Positions 52,301-63,996 of a DNA stretch of 64,000 nucleotides are shown in pieces. The notes below the pieces were generated by a model. The model was not told the origin of the DNA. It was given only the letters and a program-made list of their open reading frames with translations, and did no database searches. Source of the DNA: RPQJ01 sp963777725 (GTDB lineage Bacteria; Pseudomonadota; Gammaproteobacteria; Steroidobacterales; Steroidobacteraceae). Each line of letters begins with the position of its first letter. Within the stretch, counting starts at the first letter, position 1. A program made the translations under genes and the position numbers. The stretch lies in assembly GCA_963777725.1 (NCBI GenBank), contig CAVZRR010000015.1, positions 118,282 to 182,281 on the forward strand, written 5' to 3'.

Positions 52301-55300
52301 GGCCTCGGCGAGGCCGAGCTGCTGCAGCACGACCTGGTTGTGCGTCCACGCGAGGTCGAAGACCCGGTCGGCCAGGTGGCGGTCCTGGTATCGCTCGATC
52401 AGGTGCTCCGCCGTTTCGCGCGCGGCGGCCGCGCCGGTCAGCAGGTCGATCGTGGCCGTCGTGTCCGGCTCGAGGATGATCACCTGGCGGATGGCGGCGA
52501 CAGGATCCAGTACCGAGCCCTGGCTGCCGGAGAGCTGGCCCGCTGCGTCGAGTGCGCGCGGGGCGGCCAGGGTTCGCCCACGGCCGACGAATCGCGCACG
52601 ATCGGTTTCGAAGGACACCTCGCCAGTCGCGGCGCCCGTGACCGCCATCAGGTGAAACAGCCAGCCCGCCTGTTCGTCGTGCGCCCGCGGCCGGCGCGTG
52701 CAAAGCACGGCCCGCTTCGATCGCAGGATCTCGGTCTGCACGAACAGCTTGCTGAACGCCGGATGCAGCGCGTCGGCCATCGGTGCCGACAGGACGACTT
52801 CGGCGTAGCTGGTGATTTCCACCGTGCGCCGCTTGCCGGACCGGTTGATGAGCCGGATGCGGCGCAGCTCGATGTCATCCTCGGGCGAGACCACGATTTC
52901 CGTGCGCGTCTCGATGAGCGAATTGTCGACACGATCCTGCCGATGGAACTCCGCTCGACCTTCGGTGAATACCGCTTCGTAGCGGTCAGGCCGCTTCGGC
53001 ACGGGTTGCGCCGTGTTCGACCAGTACGTTCCGGTCGCCGTGTCGCGGATGTAGCAGAAACTGCCCCAGTGGTCACGGGTCGGGTCCTCCTGCCAGCGGG
53101 TGACCGCGATGTCGTTCCAGCGGCTGTAGCCGCCACCGGCCGCCGTGACGAGCACGTGATAGCGCCCGTTCGACAACAGTTGCACTTCGGGTACCGGCGT
53201 GTCCGGGCGCTTGATGACCCGGATCTGCGGCGCGGCCGTCTCGGCTGCCGCGTGCGTCAACGGCGACTCGGCGGGGTGTGCCAGGAACGGCGCCGCCCTC
53301 GGAATCCGCTCGTGCAGCAGCATCAACGTGGCCTGGCACTGCGGGTCCGCCGCGAACCTCTTCTGCAGTGGGTGGTCGAGCAGCAGGTCCGCGATCGCCA
53401 GCAGGCTCATGCCCTGGTGGTGGGCCATGTAGGACCGCACGACTGCCATCGCCTGGCCGCGTGGTATCCGCGACGGGGTGTAGTCGACGGCTTCGTACAT
53501 CCCATACTGGCCGAGGAGTCCGTCGGCGGCGAGTCGCTGCAGGTTTTCGCATGCGGCCTCGGGCTCGATCATCAACGCGAGGGCCGAAGCGTACGGAGCC
53601 ACCACGAGGTCGTCGGCCAGGCCGCGCTGCAGTCCCAGTCCCGGTACGCCGAACGCGCGGTACTGGTAATTGCGGTTCGCGTCGACCATGTTGTAGCCGG
53701 ATTCGGACAGCCCCCAGGGAACCCCGCGCTGGTTGCCGTACTCGATCTGGCGTCGCACCGCCGACCGGCTGGTCTGCTCGAGCAGCGTGTTCGGGAATTC
53801 AGGCATCACCAGCAGCGGCATCAGGTACTCGAACATCGAGCCGCTCCAGGAGACCAGGACCGGGTCGCCGCCGGCGACCGTCAGCAAGCGTCCCAGTGCA
53901 AACCAGTTCTCCTGCGGTAACTGCCCCTGCGCGATCGCGAGGAAGCTGCATAGCCTCGCCTCCGACGCCAGCAGGTCGTAGTAGCTCGGGTCGCGGCGTC
54001 GATCAGTGACGTTGTAGCCGATCGTCAGGAGGCGGCGACTGGTGTCGTACAGGAAGTCGAAGTCCGGGGTCGCGAACTCGTCGGCCTGCCGGGCCAGTTC
54101 CTCGATGGTGGCGATGTCCTGCCGCGCGAGCGCGCTGCTTGCGGCAATTTCGGCCCGGAAATCGCGCAGCCACGCGTGCGTCGCCGCGTCGTGGTCCGCA
54201 GCGAGTTCCCGCTCGATGATCGGCAGCACGCGCTCCTCGAGCCCTGCCAGTTCGCGCAGCGTCGGTACCCGGGCATGCGGCAGCAGCGTCTCGAGCCCGG
54301 CCGGCGGGCTGGCCAGCGACGTCCACCGGGAACGGGCTGCAAGCTCGTCGCGGGCGGCCTGGCACTGGTCGAGCAGCACGCGGGCCCAGTCCTGCTGCGG
54401 CATGGTGTCGACCGGCGTCGCGACCGCAGCGCTGTCGCCGGTCGCCGCGAGCTCGCCCGCGAGCACGACCAGGCGATCGAGGCGTCGCCGGACGTCGCTG
54501 GGTGTGGTCACTCCGGCCGCGATGGCCAGGTCGAGTTCGCGCCGCAGTTCCATCTGCCGCTTCGTGGCGTTGCCTGCCTGCGATTGCGTCAGCACTGCCA
54601 GCGTGTCGCCGATGCCTGCGAACACACGCTGCGGCACGATCGGCTCGTCGGGCAACGCCAGCAGTCCGACGCGAAGCGTCAGCAGGTGGGCGGCCAGGTT
54701 CCCGCTGTCCACGGTCGACACGTACATCGGCAGCAGCGGTTGCAGGCTCTGGGTGTCGTACCAGTTGTAGAGGTGACCCCGGTAGCGTTCCAGGGACGCC
54801 ATGCTCCGCAGGGTCCTGGCGGTACGTTCGAGCAGCCGTCCGGTCGGCAGGTAGCCGAAGTCGTGGGCGACCAGGTTGGCCAGCAACGCAAGACCGATGT
54901 TGGTCGGCGAGGTACGGTGCGCCACCATCGGGCCCGGCTGCTTCTGGACGTTGTCCGGCGGGAGCCAGTTGTCGTCCGGGCCGACGAAAGTCTCGAAGAA
55001 CGCCCAGGTCCGCCGCGCCAGGACCTGGAGGAACTCCTGCTGCGGGTGGGTCAGCCTCGACTCCGGGCGAACCAGCGGCCGGCTCAACCACCAGGTGATG
55101 CCCGGTGCGGACAGCCACAGGAGCAGGATTGGCGCTGCGAGACCGAGCACCCAGGGTCGCGCGATCGCCAGGTAGCCGATGGTTGCCAGTGCGACCGCCG
55201 GCGCCGTCCACATCAATCGAATCGACGACAGCAACCCGGGTGGACGGGTGCCGCCTGCGCGCTGTAGGGATTCCATTCGAGCAGCCGCCGGTGCGAGACC

Positions 55301-58101
55301 AGCGTCCGCCAGGTGGTGCGCAGCACGGCATCCGCACTGACGTAAGCTTCATACGGCAGGCATGCCAGCGTGAGGCCTGCGTGCGCGCATTGCGCCGCGG
55401 CGGTGCGCAACGTCGCGTCCAGGTGCTGGCGTACCGTTGCCTCCGGAGGCTTGCGGAACAACTGCCGCACCGAGCCGAGCAGCGGGGGGACCAGCAGTAT
55501 TCCGACCACCGCGAGAGTCCATGCAAGCACGGACGGCAGCGCGGCCCATGCCGTCAGCAGCAGCAGCAGGAGTGCAATCGGCACCAGGCTGCGGCGCAGG
55601 TTATCGGCGATCTTCCATCGCGACAGGGCCGACAGCGGATTGCGGTAGGGCTGCCCGGCGGGGCCCGGCACCCGCGGCAGGATCCAGCTCGCGATCTGCC
55701 AGTCGCCGCGGATCCAGCGGTGCCGCCGCGCGGTGTCCGACGAGTACGTCGCGGGGTAGTCCTCGAAGAGTTCGAGGTCGCTCACCAGTCCCGAGCGCGC
55801 GTAGCATCCCTCGAGGAGATCGTGACTCAGGATCCGGTTGTCGGGAAACCGGTCCTGCATCGCGCGCTCGAACGCGTCCACGTCGTAGATGCCCTTGCCG
55901 ATGAAGGAGCCTTCGTCGAACAGGTCCTGGTAGACGTCGGATACGGTGCGCGTGTACGGGTCGATGCCAGGCTCGCCGCTGTGCATGCGTGCGTACCTGG
56001 AGCGGTTCGTGCCGGGGAGGCTCGGGCTCACGCGCGGCTGCAGGATCCCGTGGCCGGCGCGCACCCGGCCCAGGCGATCGTCGAAGACCGGCCGGTTCAA
56101 CGGGTGCGCCATCGTGCCGACGAACTGGCGCGCAGCATCGCGGGGCAGCTGCGTGTCGGTGTCGAGCGTGATCACGTACCGGGTGTTCGCGAGCAGCCTC
56201 GCGTCGCCGACGACGAGCGAGAACCGCTCGGACGCATTCGCGGCGCCTGCTTCCCGCAGCAGCCAGTTGAGGTCGGCGAGCTTGCCGCGCTTGCGCTCGA
56301 AGCCCATCCAGGCGCGCTGGCCCGGATTCCAACGGCGAGGGCGATGGAAGAGGAAGAACGCATCGCAGCCGTAGAACGCATTCAAGGCCTCGATCTGCCT
56401 GGCTGCGTGATCGAGCAACGGCCCGTCCTCCGGCATCGATTCGGCGGCCGCATCGGCAAAGTCCGTCAGCAGGCCGAAGCGCAGGTTCGCGTCGCGATTG
56501 GCGAGGAAGCGGACTTCGAGTGCCTCGACGAGCTCGTCGATGTTGCCGGTGCTGGTGATCATCGTGGGAATGACCACCAGGGCGCTCGATGACGCAGGGA
56601 GGCCGCTCGAGAAATCCATCCGCGGCAGCGCACTCGGGGTCACGATCAGGGTCGCGAGCCAGTTGACCAGCGCGACCGCGAGCTGGCTGGCCGCGATCAC
56701 CGCAAGGACGACGATGAGTGCCAGGCGCCAGCCCACGACGCCGTCCGCGTACGCGATCGACCCCAGCCGCCGCTGATCGCGGCGGTGATCGCCGTGATCG
56801 CGCCGAGGTACGCCAGCAGCGGAACCCGCTTGCCGGAACGTCGCACGAACTCCGCCGGGGTGCGACGGTACCGCACGGCTCGCTCGAGCTCATCCAGCCC
56901 GCGTCCGATCAGGTAGTAGCCCACGTGCGCGCGCCGCGCGCGCTCCCCGTCATCCGCATCGGTGCGTGCCGCCGCCTCGCGCGCCAGCCGGAGCGCGGCT
57001 TCGGCCACCTCCCGCTCCGATTGCTCGCTGCGACGGGCAATCCGTTCGATCGCCCGCCGGTAGCGATCGCGGGTTCCAAAGTCCATCTGGGGATAGCAGT
57101 CGTCGGGGGCCCCGCGCAGCGCCTGGTCCACGACGCTCATGAACTCGACGAAGGCGCGCCAATCGACGGAGGCGAGGAAACGCAGGCTGCCGATCGAGTT
57201 GCCGATCGTGACCTGGTCGGCGGCCTGGATCTGGTTGCCCGACTGCACGATCTGCTCGATCGACTGGCCATCCTCCGCCAGCCGTTGCTCCACCCAGGTC
57301 AACGCCATGGCCAGGGCCGGGCTCTGGCCCTGCAGCCCCCGCACGAACTCGGACACGAACGGTGCGGACATCGGCGGATTCGAACGTGCCATGTCTGCGA
57401 CGACCAGGATCAGGCTCTTGGGATCCTGGTCCACGGTGGTGATCATCGCGTGCACCCATTGGCTCGCGAGGTCCCGGTCGATTCGCCCCGCCGCGATACG
57501 CAGCGCCACGCGGCGGAGGTTCTCGATCAGGGCGAGCCGCAGCATGATCGGGATCGCCCAGAGCTCCCCGAGATTCAGTGGCGAGACGCTTTCGTAGGCA
57601 GCAATGAAACGAGTCAGGCCCACCAGGTCGACCCGCCCGTCGCCATGCGCAATGGTCTCGAGCGCGATGTCCCAGACCCGGGGGAAACCCGCCGACGCTC
57701 CATTCGCGAGGCGCGGGAGTTCCCGGCTGTAATTCCTCGGCAGGTGGCGCTTGGCGGTGCGGATCTGTTCCTCGATCAGGTAAAAATTGTCGAGCAGCCA
57801 GTCGCTGGCAGGCGTCACGCGGCGGCCTGCCGTGACCGCCTCGGTCAGCTGCTCGAATACCCGGAGGAGAATTTCCTCGTTGGCCGCCAGCCGGGGCAGC
57901 AGCTGGTCTGGCGCAGGACCCGTCGCGAGCACGTGCGATTCCGCTAGATACCGGCCGTGTTGCTCCATCTGGTCGGCGCTGGAAGAGCTCCGACCTCAGC
58001 GGCGGCTCCGCGAGCGAAGCGTCCACCTCCAGGCCGCGTGGGCGCGGCCAGGCTGCGACGCGTCGCAGTCGGGCAAGGAGGCCGTCAATGGTCGAGCTCA
58101 T
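49307..58101 (-). CDS. ndvB: Cyclic beta-1,2-glucan synthase (NdvB-like), frameshifted
   Basis: About 2930 residues in reconstruction, from ATG 58101 (MSSTIDGLLARLR). Pieces: 58101-57960 and 57968-56697 (N-terminal domain, start box MEQHGRYLAESHVLATGPAP), 56736-55213 (the GT84 glycosyltransferase core: SALVVIPTMITSTGNIDELV, VITLDTDTQLPRDAARQFVG, GSFIGKGIYDVDAF, RRHRWIRGDWQIASWILPR, then membrane helices), and 55276-49307 (1989 residues with no interruption: GH94-like and glucoamylase-like parts, late GDWNDGMNMVG). Frame changes at about 57965, 56750 and 55270. NdvB makes cyclic beta-1,2-glucans in the periplasm for osmotic adaptation. Very high GC. The three indels could be errors or real breaks. 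Confidence 0.88.
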
Positions 58102-58122
58102 CGGGGGCAAATCGTCGTCCGT

Positions 58123-58572
58123 TCAGCGAAAGATCCTTTGCCACCAGCGGCGGCGGTCCCCCGTCTGCGCGAAAGCGTGTTCGAGGTTGTCCGGGACAAC
58201 GCGGGACAACGTCCAGCCGGGGAGGGGCGGGACATCGCTGGAACCGCAGACCTTGCCGAGATTGTTGGGGTCGAAGATCTTCACGAAGCTGGGCCGGTCG
58301 TGATCGTCGGCGTAGACGATGCCGCAGTAGTCTTCTTTGTGTTCGTCCAGCAGGAGCTGCCGGATCTCGGCCAGGAACCGTTCAAATTGATCTCGTGACG
58401 CGGGCGTCGTCGGCGGCGCTTCGCCAACAGCGTAGACGTACCAGCCATCGTCACTGAGACGCTGCAATTGTGCCCACACCGCATCCAGCTCGTGCCAGCG
58501 CAGGACGCCCTTTAGACGACCGTTGTAGGCACGCAGGTACGGGCTGGCGGGTGACTCGTTGGTCCGATTCAT
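58123..58572 (-). CDS. Hypothetical protein in the glucan/stress cluster
   Basis: 149 residues from ATG 58572 (MNRTNESPASPYLRAYNGRL). Rich in Trp and Asp/Glu (YCGIVYADDHDRPSFVKIFD, PGWTLSRVVPDNLEHAFAQT); no membrane segment, probably cytoplasmic. Family not recognised. It ends 22 bases before the ndvB start on the same strand, suggesting translational coupling with ndvB. Confidence 0.6.
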   Translation of the reverse strand: MNRTNESPASPYLRAYNGRLKGVLRWHELDAVWAQLQRLSDDGWYVYAVGEAPPTTPASRDQFERFLAEIRQLLLDEHKEDYCGIVYADDHDRPSFVKIFDPNNLGKVCGSSDVPPLPGWTLSRVVPDNLEHAFAQTGDRRRWWQRIFR

Positions 58573-58662
58573 GGCTCGTGGCGGGAATGATGCCAGACAT
58601 TCGAGCCGTCGACAGTAGGTCGCGCCGGGAGGCGGCAATGCATCCCCGGCGCGGGTGGATCG

Positions 58663-59256
58663 TCAGCGATTGCGCTCGCTGGCCTGCTGTGCGCGCGCCG
58701 CGCCGATCGCAGTCTTCACGTGCTTGCGCTCCTCCGGCTGGCGGCAGCACGGCTTTCATGCCAAGGGACTGGATCCAGAGCTCCCGGCACCATCCCTGCG
58801 AATGGTAGAGATGCTCGTCCTCCTGCTCCTCGACCTGCTCGTGCGCTTCCTTGACCGACCGCGCTGCATCACCACGCAGCTTCTTCGCGCACTTGCCGAT
58901 CAGTTCCCAGTTGAGATGGTCCTTCGTCTCCGCGATCACGACGCACTCGCACGCCACCAGTTCGGCAGCCTCCGGTGTCCCCATGCAGTGGGCCATCTCC
59001 ATGGCGTCCACCAGTGCCCCGCCGAGGTGACGGACCACGCTGCGACCCGGGGTTTCTTCCGATGCATCGATCTCCAGGCGCCTGCAGACCGTCGTCAGTG
59101 CTTCGACGTGCGATCGGGTTTCCTCGAGATACTTTTCCCATTCCTCCCGAGTTCGTCGTCGACGGCGCACTTCAGCGCCGTCTCGTAGACCTGCAGGCCG
59201 CCCAGCTCGTGCTCGAGTGACTGCAGGATCAGTTCATTGAACTGCTTGGTGTCCAT
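58663..59256 (-). pseudogene. Ferritin-like domain protein, frameshifted
   Basis: About 197 residues reconstructed. N-terminus MDTKQFNELILQSLEHELGG (ATG 59256) is in one frame; after VDDEL (about 59155) it shifts to REEWEKYLEETRSHVEALTT, AMEMAHCMGTPEAAELVACE and LNWELIGKCAKKLRGDAARS. A second shift near 58745 gives the ending PEERKHVKTAIGAARAQQAS, stop 58663-58665. The Glu/His positions in helices fit a ferritin-like four-helix bundle. Often near stress proteins. Two indels. Confidence 0.7.
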
Positions 59257-59475
59257 GTCGTCGTTCTCCGTCGTGCAGCGACACCGCGCGCTCGACGCAG
59301 AATGCGCGCGAGCTCTGCCCGTTGATGTCGGCGAGCGGCGCATCCTCCTGTGGGATGCGCCAGTGCATTCGCGCCATCGTCCTACAAGGCCGTGAGTTCG
59401 AGTCCGATAGGATCGACCTGCGACGGTCGCCAGAATTCAAACGGTCCGGAACCCAACTGACTCCAGGAGGAAATC

Positions 59476-59850
59476 ATGGGAACGACTCAACGTACACACG
59501 ACCGCCCGATGACTCGCGATCCGATCACGGGCGCCGCCGACGAGAGCGGCTTCAATCCGAGCGTGCACGACATCTACTGGCGGGAACAGCACACTCGCGA
59601 GCCGTACTTCCGCAAGGACTACACCTACGACGACTACGCGCCGGCCTATCGTACGGGCTATGAGTCCGCGGGCCGGTACCTGGGCCAGGGCCGCAGGTTC
59701 GACGACCTCGAATCGGAGCTGCACGCGAGTTACGAGCAGATCAAGGGCAAATCCCGTCTGGCCTGGCAGGACGCCAAGGAGGCCGCCCGGGCCGCGTGGC
59801 ATCGCGTCGAGCGACTGCTGCCGGGTGACGCCGACGGCGACGGCCGCTGA
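59476..59850 (+). CDS. Small hydrophilic stress-associated protein
   Basis: 124 residues, ATG 59476 after CAGGAGGAAATC. Conserved-looking block IYWREQHTREPYFRKDYTYD then DYAPAYRTGYESAGRYLGQG, then a helix ending KEAARAAWHRVERLL. The family occurs in gammaproteobacterial and betaproteobacterial stress clusters with no known function. It precedes the YeaQ-like gene by 19 bases. Confidence 0.75.
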   Translation: MGTTQRTHDRPMTRDPITGAADESGFNPSVHDIYWREQHTREPYFRKDYTYDDYAPAYRTGYESAGRYLGQGRRFDDLESELHASYEQIKGKSRLAWQDAKEAARAAWHRVERLLPGDADGDGR

Positions 59851-59869
59851 TCCATCAGGAGCACACATC

Positions 59870-60145
59870 ATGAACCTGATCATCTGGTTGGTCGTCGGCG
59901 GCGTCATTCGCTGGCTCGCGAGTCTGGTGATGAAGACCGACGCGCAGCAAGGAATGTTCCTGAACGTCGTGGTCGGCATCGTCGGTGCCTTGATCGGCGG
60001 CTGGCTGCTGTCACCGCTGCTGGGCGCAGGAAGTTTCGTCAATCAGGGCGACTTCAGCATGTCGGGATTGCTGGTTTCGTTCGGCGGCGCCGATCCGTGC
60101 CTGCTCTTCGTGGTCGACCTGCTGCGCCGCGGCGCGGCGCGGTAA
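59870..60145 (+). CDS. GlsB/YeaQ/YmgE family membrane protein
   Basis: 91 residues, ATG 59870 with AGGAG upstream. Three hydrophobic segments (IIWLVVGGVIRWLASLVMK, FLNVVVGIVGALIGGWLLSP, and LLVSFGGADPCLLFVVDLLR) and a basic end. The transglycosylase-associated family is stress-related with unknown role. The third helix is disturbed (FGGADPCL in place of a hydrophobic run such as FLGAVILL), possibly from two compensating indels. Confidence 0.85.
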   Translation: MNLIIWLVVGGVIRWLASLVMKTDAQQGMFLNVVVGIVGALIGGWLLSPLLGAGSFVNQGDFSMSGLLVSFGGADPCLLFVVDLLRRGAAR

Positions 60146-60250
60146 GCGTACTTTGGGTGCACTTGCCACGGCGGCGGCGCACGGCCGCCGCCCGGTCAGC
60201 GTGCGATTTCATGGCCGCTCGCTCGAGGGGTCAGCGAACGGGGCGCGCGC

Positions 60251-61535
60251 ATGGCCTGGAGCCGTAAGCGCATGATGGTTGGCGGACTGGGGCGCGCTCT
60301 GATTGCGGCGGTCGTCACCGTCGTCGCGCTCAATTTCGTCGCCAGCGAAAGCAGATCGAGCGCAAGCTCGAGCATCGCTACACGATCGACGACCCGCAGT
60401 TCCGGCGCGAGCTCGGCGTACCTGCTCGGCCGCCGATCAGTCGATGGCAACGGATCACGAACCTGGGAGTTCGTCGATTTTTTTCCTCGATGCTCAGCGG
60501 ATGAAGGCTCGCGCCACAACATCGACTTCGATGCGTACATCTACTGGTCGGGCAAGATCGCAGCGGGTTGGCGGCAGCGCTTCTCCGGGCGCGCGCTTGG
60601 TCAGCATCTTATTCCAGTTGCTGATCGACTGGGTTCGGCGGCCTGGGATGGAGCACGAACTGCTCAACATGATGGTCGATCCAGGTCCGCGTCGAGCGCT
60701 CTGTGCGCCGCTGCACTGGTCTGGCCTCGCGCGCATGAACAATCGCACCCACCCGCAAGCTGCTGATCATCGATCGGCAGGATGGTTCCGCCGGCGGCGT
60801 CGGCGTGCGCGGACGACTCGGATCGCGACGCGGCGTCGCGGTTCGCTGGCGCGGTTCACCACTATCGGCTCGGGGCGCCGCCATCGCGCAGATCCATTTT
60901 TTTCATCGACCGCTCGATCAGGGCGACCGGCATCTCCCCTGCAGGGGGAGAAGACCTTCCCGCCTGCCGGCATCTGGGCGACACACGGCGCAGTTTCGCC
61001 AGCTTCGCCGGTGCGCGGGACGGCGGCGCGCTGCTGCTGATGTCCCTGCTTCGATCACGGCTGCGGAGCGCACGATCTGATTGGTGGGCATGACGTCCTA
61101 TTTCGTCCCCGACGACCTGACCCGGGCGGCCCTGCGTGCGGCGCTCGAACGAGGGGTACGGGTGCGGATGATTGTGCCTGGCGAGCACATCGACACGGAG
61201 GTCGTCCGCAAGGTGTCCCGTGCCCAGTGGGGCGAGCTGCTCGAGGCCGGCGCGGAAATCTCCGAGTTCCAGCCGACGATGTTTCACTGCAAGATGCTGA
61301 TCGTCGACCAGCTCATGGTGTCAGTCGGCTCGACGAACTTCGACAATCGATCGTTCCGGTCAACGACTGAGCCAACCTCAATGTCTACGACGCCGAGTTC
61401 GCGCGGCGCGTCAGCGAGGTCTTCGAGGCCGATCTCACGCGCGCCCGACGCATAACCTATGAAGCGTGGAAGGCCCGGCCATGGCAGGAGAAGATCCTGG
61501 AGCACGCCTCTGCGCTGCTGTCCTCCCAGCTCTGA
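60251..61535 (+). pseudogene. Phospholipase D-like protein (cardiolipin synthase type), many frameshifts
   Basis: Remnants in several frames: an N-terminal hydrophobic segment (ALIAAVVTVVALNFVAS), RKLEHRYTIDDPQFRREL, then a long decayed stretch, and at 61081 MTSYFVPDDLTRAALRAALE with the second HKD box (MFHCKMLIVDQLMVSVGSTN FDNRSF). After a shift the C-terminus reads NLNVYDAEFARRVSEVFEAD and ends LSSQL at 61533-61535. The first HKD motif is not seen. Dead gene or very poor sequence here; the indel density is the highest in the window. Confidence 0.75.
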
Positions 61536-61556
61536 TTCCCTGTAGTCATGCTGGAG

Positions 61557-61589
61557 AAAAAACCCTCGCCGGCCGTCAGCGGGCGAGGG
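61557..61589 (-). terminator. Hairpin with T-tract on the minus strand
   Basis: CCCTCGCC (61563-61570) pairs with GGCGAGGG (61582-61589). AAAAAA at 61557-61562 gives the T-run for minus-strand transcripts. It would serve transcripts entering from the right, such as those of the 63393 and 63996 genes. Confidence 0.55.
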
Positions 61590-61768
61590 CGAAAGAGGCG
61601 GTACAGGGTGGGGGGTCGAACCGCCTGTTACGGAAGCTTGCGCTCCGTGGATAGATAGTGAACCGCCGGCAGACTCATCGCGGTCGGCGCCTGAAGTCTG
61701 CTTCTGTCGGACGTTGCCTACACCACTCGATGACACTGGACAAGCGCCGGCAACGCGGCTAGAAAACG

Positions 61769-63010
61769 ATGATGCGACTCAAGTGGTGGCAGTTCGCGGT
61801 CGTCATGACCGTTTCGATCGGCTTCCTGGTCGTCTTGTTCGTGGTTGCAGAGTTCGGTCGGTTGCGACTCGTCGCGGCGGCCGCCGACGTGCGTCGCGCG
61901 AAGACGCAGTTGACCCGGGTCGTCGACCTGTATCAGATCCTGATGAATGCAGAATCCGGGCATCGCGGATACTTGCTCACGGGGGATCCCCGCCACCTGG
62001 AGCCGGCCCTGAACGCCGAGGAGCGGATCGACACGCTCAGCCAGCCAGCTGGTGGCGACGTACCAGGGACAGGACGAAAGGGTCGGTGCGGCACTGCGGC
62101 ACCTTGGCACCGTCGCCCGCGAGCGGATGGCCCGGATGGAGACGTCGATCGAGTTGTACCAGCAGCAAGGCCCGTTCCGCAGGCGTTGCTGGATCGCTCG
62201 CTGACCAACTGGGACCGGGAACTGCAGGTCGTCGGGCGATTGAATCTCGCGACGCTCCTGGTCGGCCTTGTCCTTGCCGCGGTCGCCGTCACCGCCATGG
62301 CGCGCGGCGCGCGGCAGCGCGCGGATGCGGCGGCCGAGCTGGTGCGCCAGCACGATGAGCTCAAGGCCCAGGCCGCCGCGCAGGCGGCGGAGCTGGCCGA
62401 GTTGTACCGCCACTTGCAGCACGTACAGGAGGAGGAGCGCGCCCGCCTGTCGCGCGGCCTGCATGACGAACTCGGCGGCGTGCTGCTGGCGGCGCTGCGC
62501 TGGCAGGTCGAGGAAACATGCAAACGCGCCAATATCAGCTGCAAGGGGCACTTCCCGGACGACGAGCCGCAGTTCAGCCGGACCGGCGCAATCACGTTGT
62601 TTCAGAGTCGTGCAGGAAGCCCTGGCTAACGTGGTGAAGCACGCTTCGGCGAGCGAAGTCGAGGTCGCGTTCGAGGTGACCGACGAGCATGTCGTCCTGA
62701 CGGTCCGCGACAACGGCATCGGCGCGTCGCCGGCGAATCTCGTACGGCCGCGATCCACGGCATCGCGGGAATGCGCCACCGCGTCCATGTGCTCGGCGGC
62801 CAGCTCGAGATCTCCTCCGAGCCGGGTGGTGGCACGCGTGTCCGCGTGAGGGTTCCACTCACCAGCGTGATCCAGGCTGAGGTCAGCCGACGCCGACAGC
62901 TCGGGGACGTTCGCGGCGATGCCTCGGGGGCGGGGCGGATCCGCCGCGTGAGGGATCACGAAGCGCGTGCGGCGGCGATCTCGGCGAGTATCTCCGGGAG
63001 GCGATCGTAA
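61769..63010 (+). pseudogene. Sensor histidine kinase (CHASE3, HisKA_3), broken
   Basis: Reading by pieces: an N-terminal membrane helix (WWQFAVVMTVSIGFLVVLFV), a CHASE3-like sensor part (LYQILMNAESGHRGYLLTGD, PRHLEPALNAEERIDTL), then a frameshifted stretch at about 62040-62190, a second membrane helix (LATLLVGLVLAAVAVTAMAR) and the HisKA_3 box RLSRGLHDELGGVLLAALR with the phospho-acceptor His. The kinase core is damaged: dimerisation helix 2 is deleted and the ATP-binding part (VVQEALANVVKHASASEVEV, VVLTVRDNGIGA, then GMRHRVHVLGGQLEISSEPG) lies in several frames. The last frame is open to 63010, so the true end is unclear. Confidence 0.75.
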
Positions 63011-63393
63011 TCGCGTGACTTGTCGAGGAAATGTCGTGCCCCCAGCGCGAGCGCGGACTCCCGGTAGGTGCTCAGCGCGAAGTTGGTGAGCACCACTACG
63101 ATCGGTTTCCTGTCCATCTTGCGCACGGCGCGCAATACCCCGAACCCTGTGCCACGACGCAGCTGCAGGTCGAGGATCACCACGTCGACGTTGCCGCGGT
63201 TGATCGCCTCGACGGCGTCGTCCTCCGAGCCGACGCTGCCAGAGGCGACTTCGTCCACGTTGCTGATGATGTTCGCGATCAAGTTGCAGATGACAACCGA
63301 ATCCTCGACCGGCAGGACCTGCAGACTGGCCGCAACGGTCACCGCGCCATCCTTGTCGGTGCGACTACTGGATGATGTCGTTTCGTAATGCAT
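62956..63393 (-). CDS. Receiver-only response regulator
   Basis: 145 residues from the ATG at 63393 (MHYETTSSSS). A single receiver domain: the acidic pocket in LPVEDSVVICNLIANI, the phospho-acceptor Asp in VDVVILDLQLRRGTGFGV (Asp near residue 78), the Thr in VVVLTNFA and the Lys in HFLDKSRDYD. No output domain, so it may relay or bind a partner. The start lies inside the 3' end of the LuxR-type gene, so the two are coupled. Confidence 0.85.
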   Translation of the reverse strand: MHYETTSSSSRTDKDGAVTVAASLQVLPVEDSVVICNLIANIISNVDEVASGSVGSEDDAVEAINRGNVDVVILDLQLRRGTGFGVLRAVRKMDRKPIVVVLTNFALSTYRESALALGARHFLDKSRDYDRLPEILAEIAAARAS

Positions 63394-63996
63394 AGCTGGT
63401 AAGGTCCGCATTGCTCTTCATTCGCATCTTCTCGAGGATGCGTGTCCGGTAGGTGCTCACGGTCTTCACGGACAGGCACAACTCGCGGCCGATCTCCGAT
63501 TACTCCCTGCCCCGCGGCGAGCTTGCCGAAAATCTGGAATTCGCGGTCCGACAGAAGGCTGTGCAGCGGCTTGTCCGCGCGGTCCAGGTCGAGCAGCAGC
63601 AACTCCGCAAGGCTTTCGCTCACGTAGCGGCGGCCCTGCAGTACCACCCGTACGGCCCTGAGAAGCGCCTCCGGCTCACTGTCCTTCGCGATGTAACCGG
63701 AGGCTCCCGCCCGAAGCACATTGAGCGCGTACTGGCGCTCCGGGTATCCGGAGAGGACCAGCACCTTCGTACCCGGGTGACCGGACCGAACGTGCCGGAG
63801 GATGTCCAGCCCGCTGCGGTCGGGCATGTTGATGTCGAGGACGAGCAAGTCCCATTTCTTCTGCTGCAGGCACGTCAGTGTCTCGTTCCCCCGACGCAGC
63901 CGCGCCGATGTCCGTCGAAGCCAGGGATTGCGTAAGAAACTGGCGTAACCCTGCGCGGAACAATGCGTGGTCGTCGGCGATCAGTACCCGTGTCAT
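63365..63996 (-). pseudogene. LuxR/NarL-type response regulator, frameshifted
   Basis: About 210 residues reconstructed. Receiver: MTRVLIADDHALFRAGLRQF (Asp pocket), a frameshift near 63885, then WDLLVLDINMPDRSGLDILR (phospho-acceptor Asp), KVLVLSGYPERQYA and GYIAKDSEPEALLRAV (Lys). LuxR HTH: LSDREFQIFGKLAAGQGV, a second shift near 63500, then CLSVKTVSTYRTRILEKMRM (recognition helix), ending NDIIQ at 63365-63367. Two indels. It lies next to the receiver-only gene and the histidine kinase, so a phosphorelay is likely. Confidence 0.85.

Noticed and set aside
49658..53920. Very long plus-strand open frames opposite ndvB (551 and 839 codons)
   Set aside because: They lie antisense to the recognisable GH94-like part of NdvB and have no motifs; high GC gives few stops.
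61718..62959. Minus-strand 413-codon frame across the histidine kinase
   Set aside because: The plus-strand reading contains the CHASE3 and HisKA_3 motifs; the minus frame has none.
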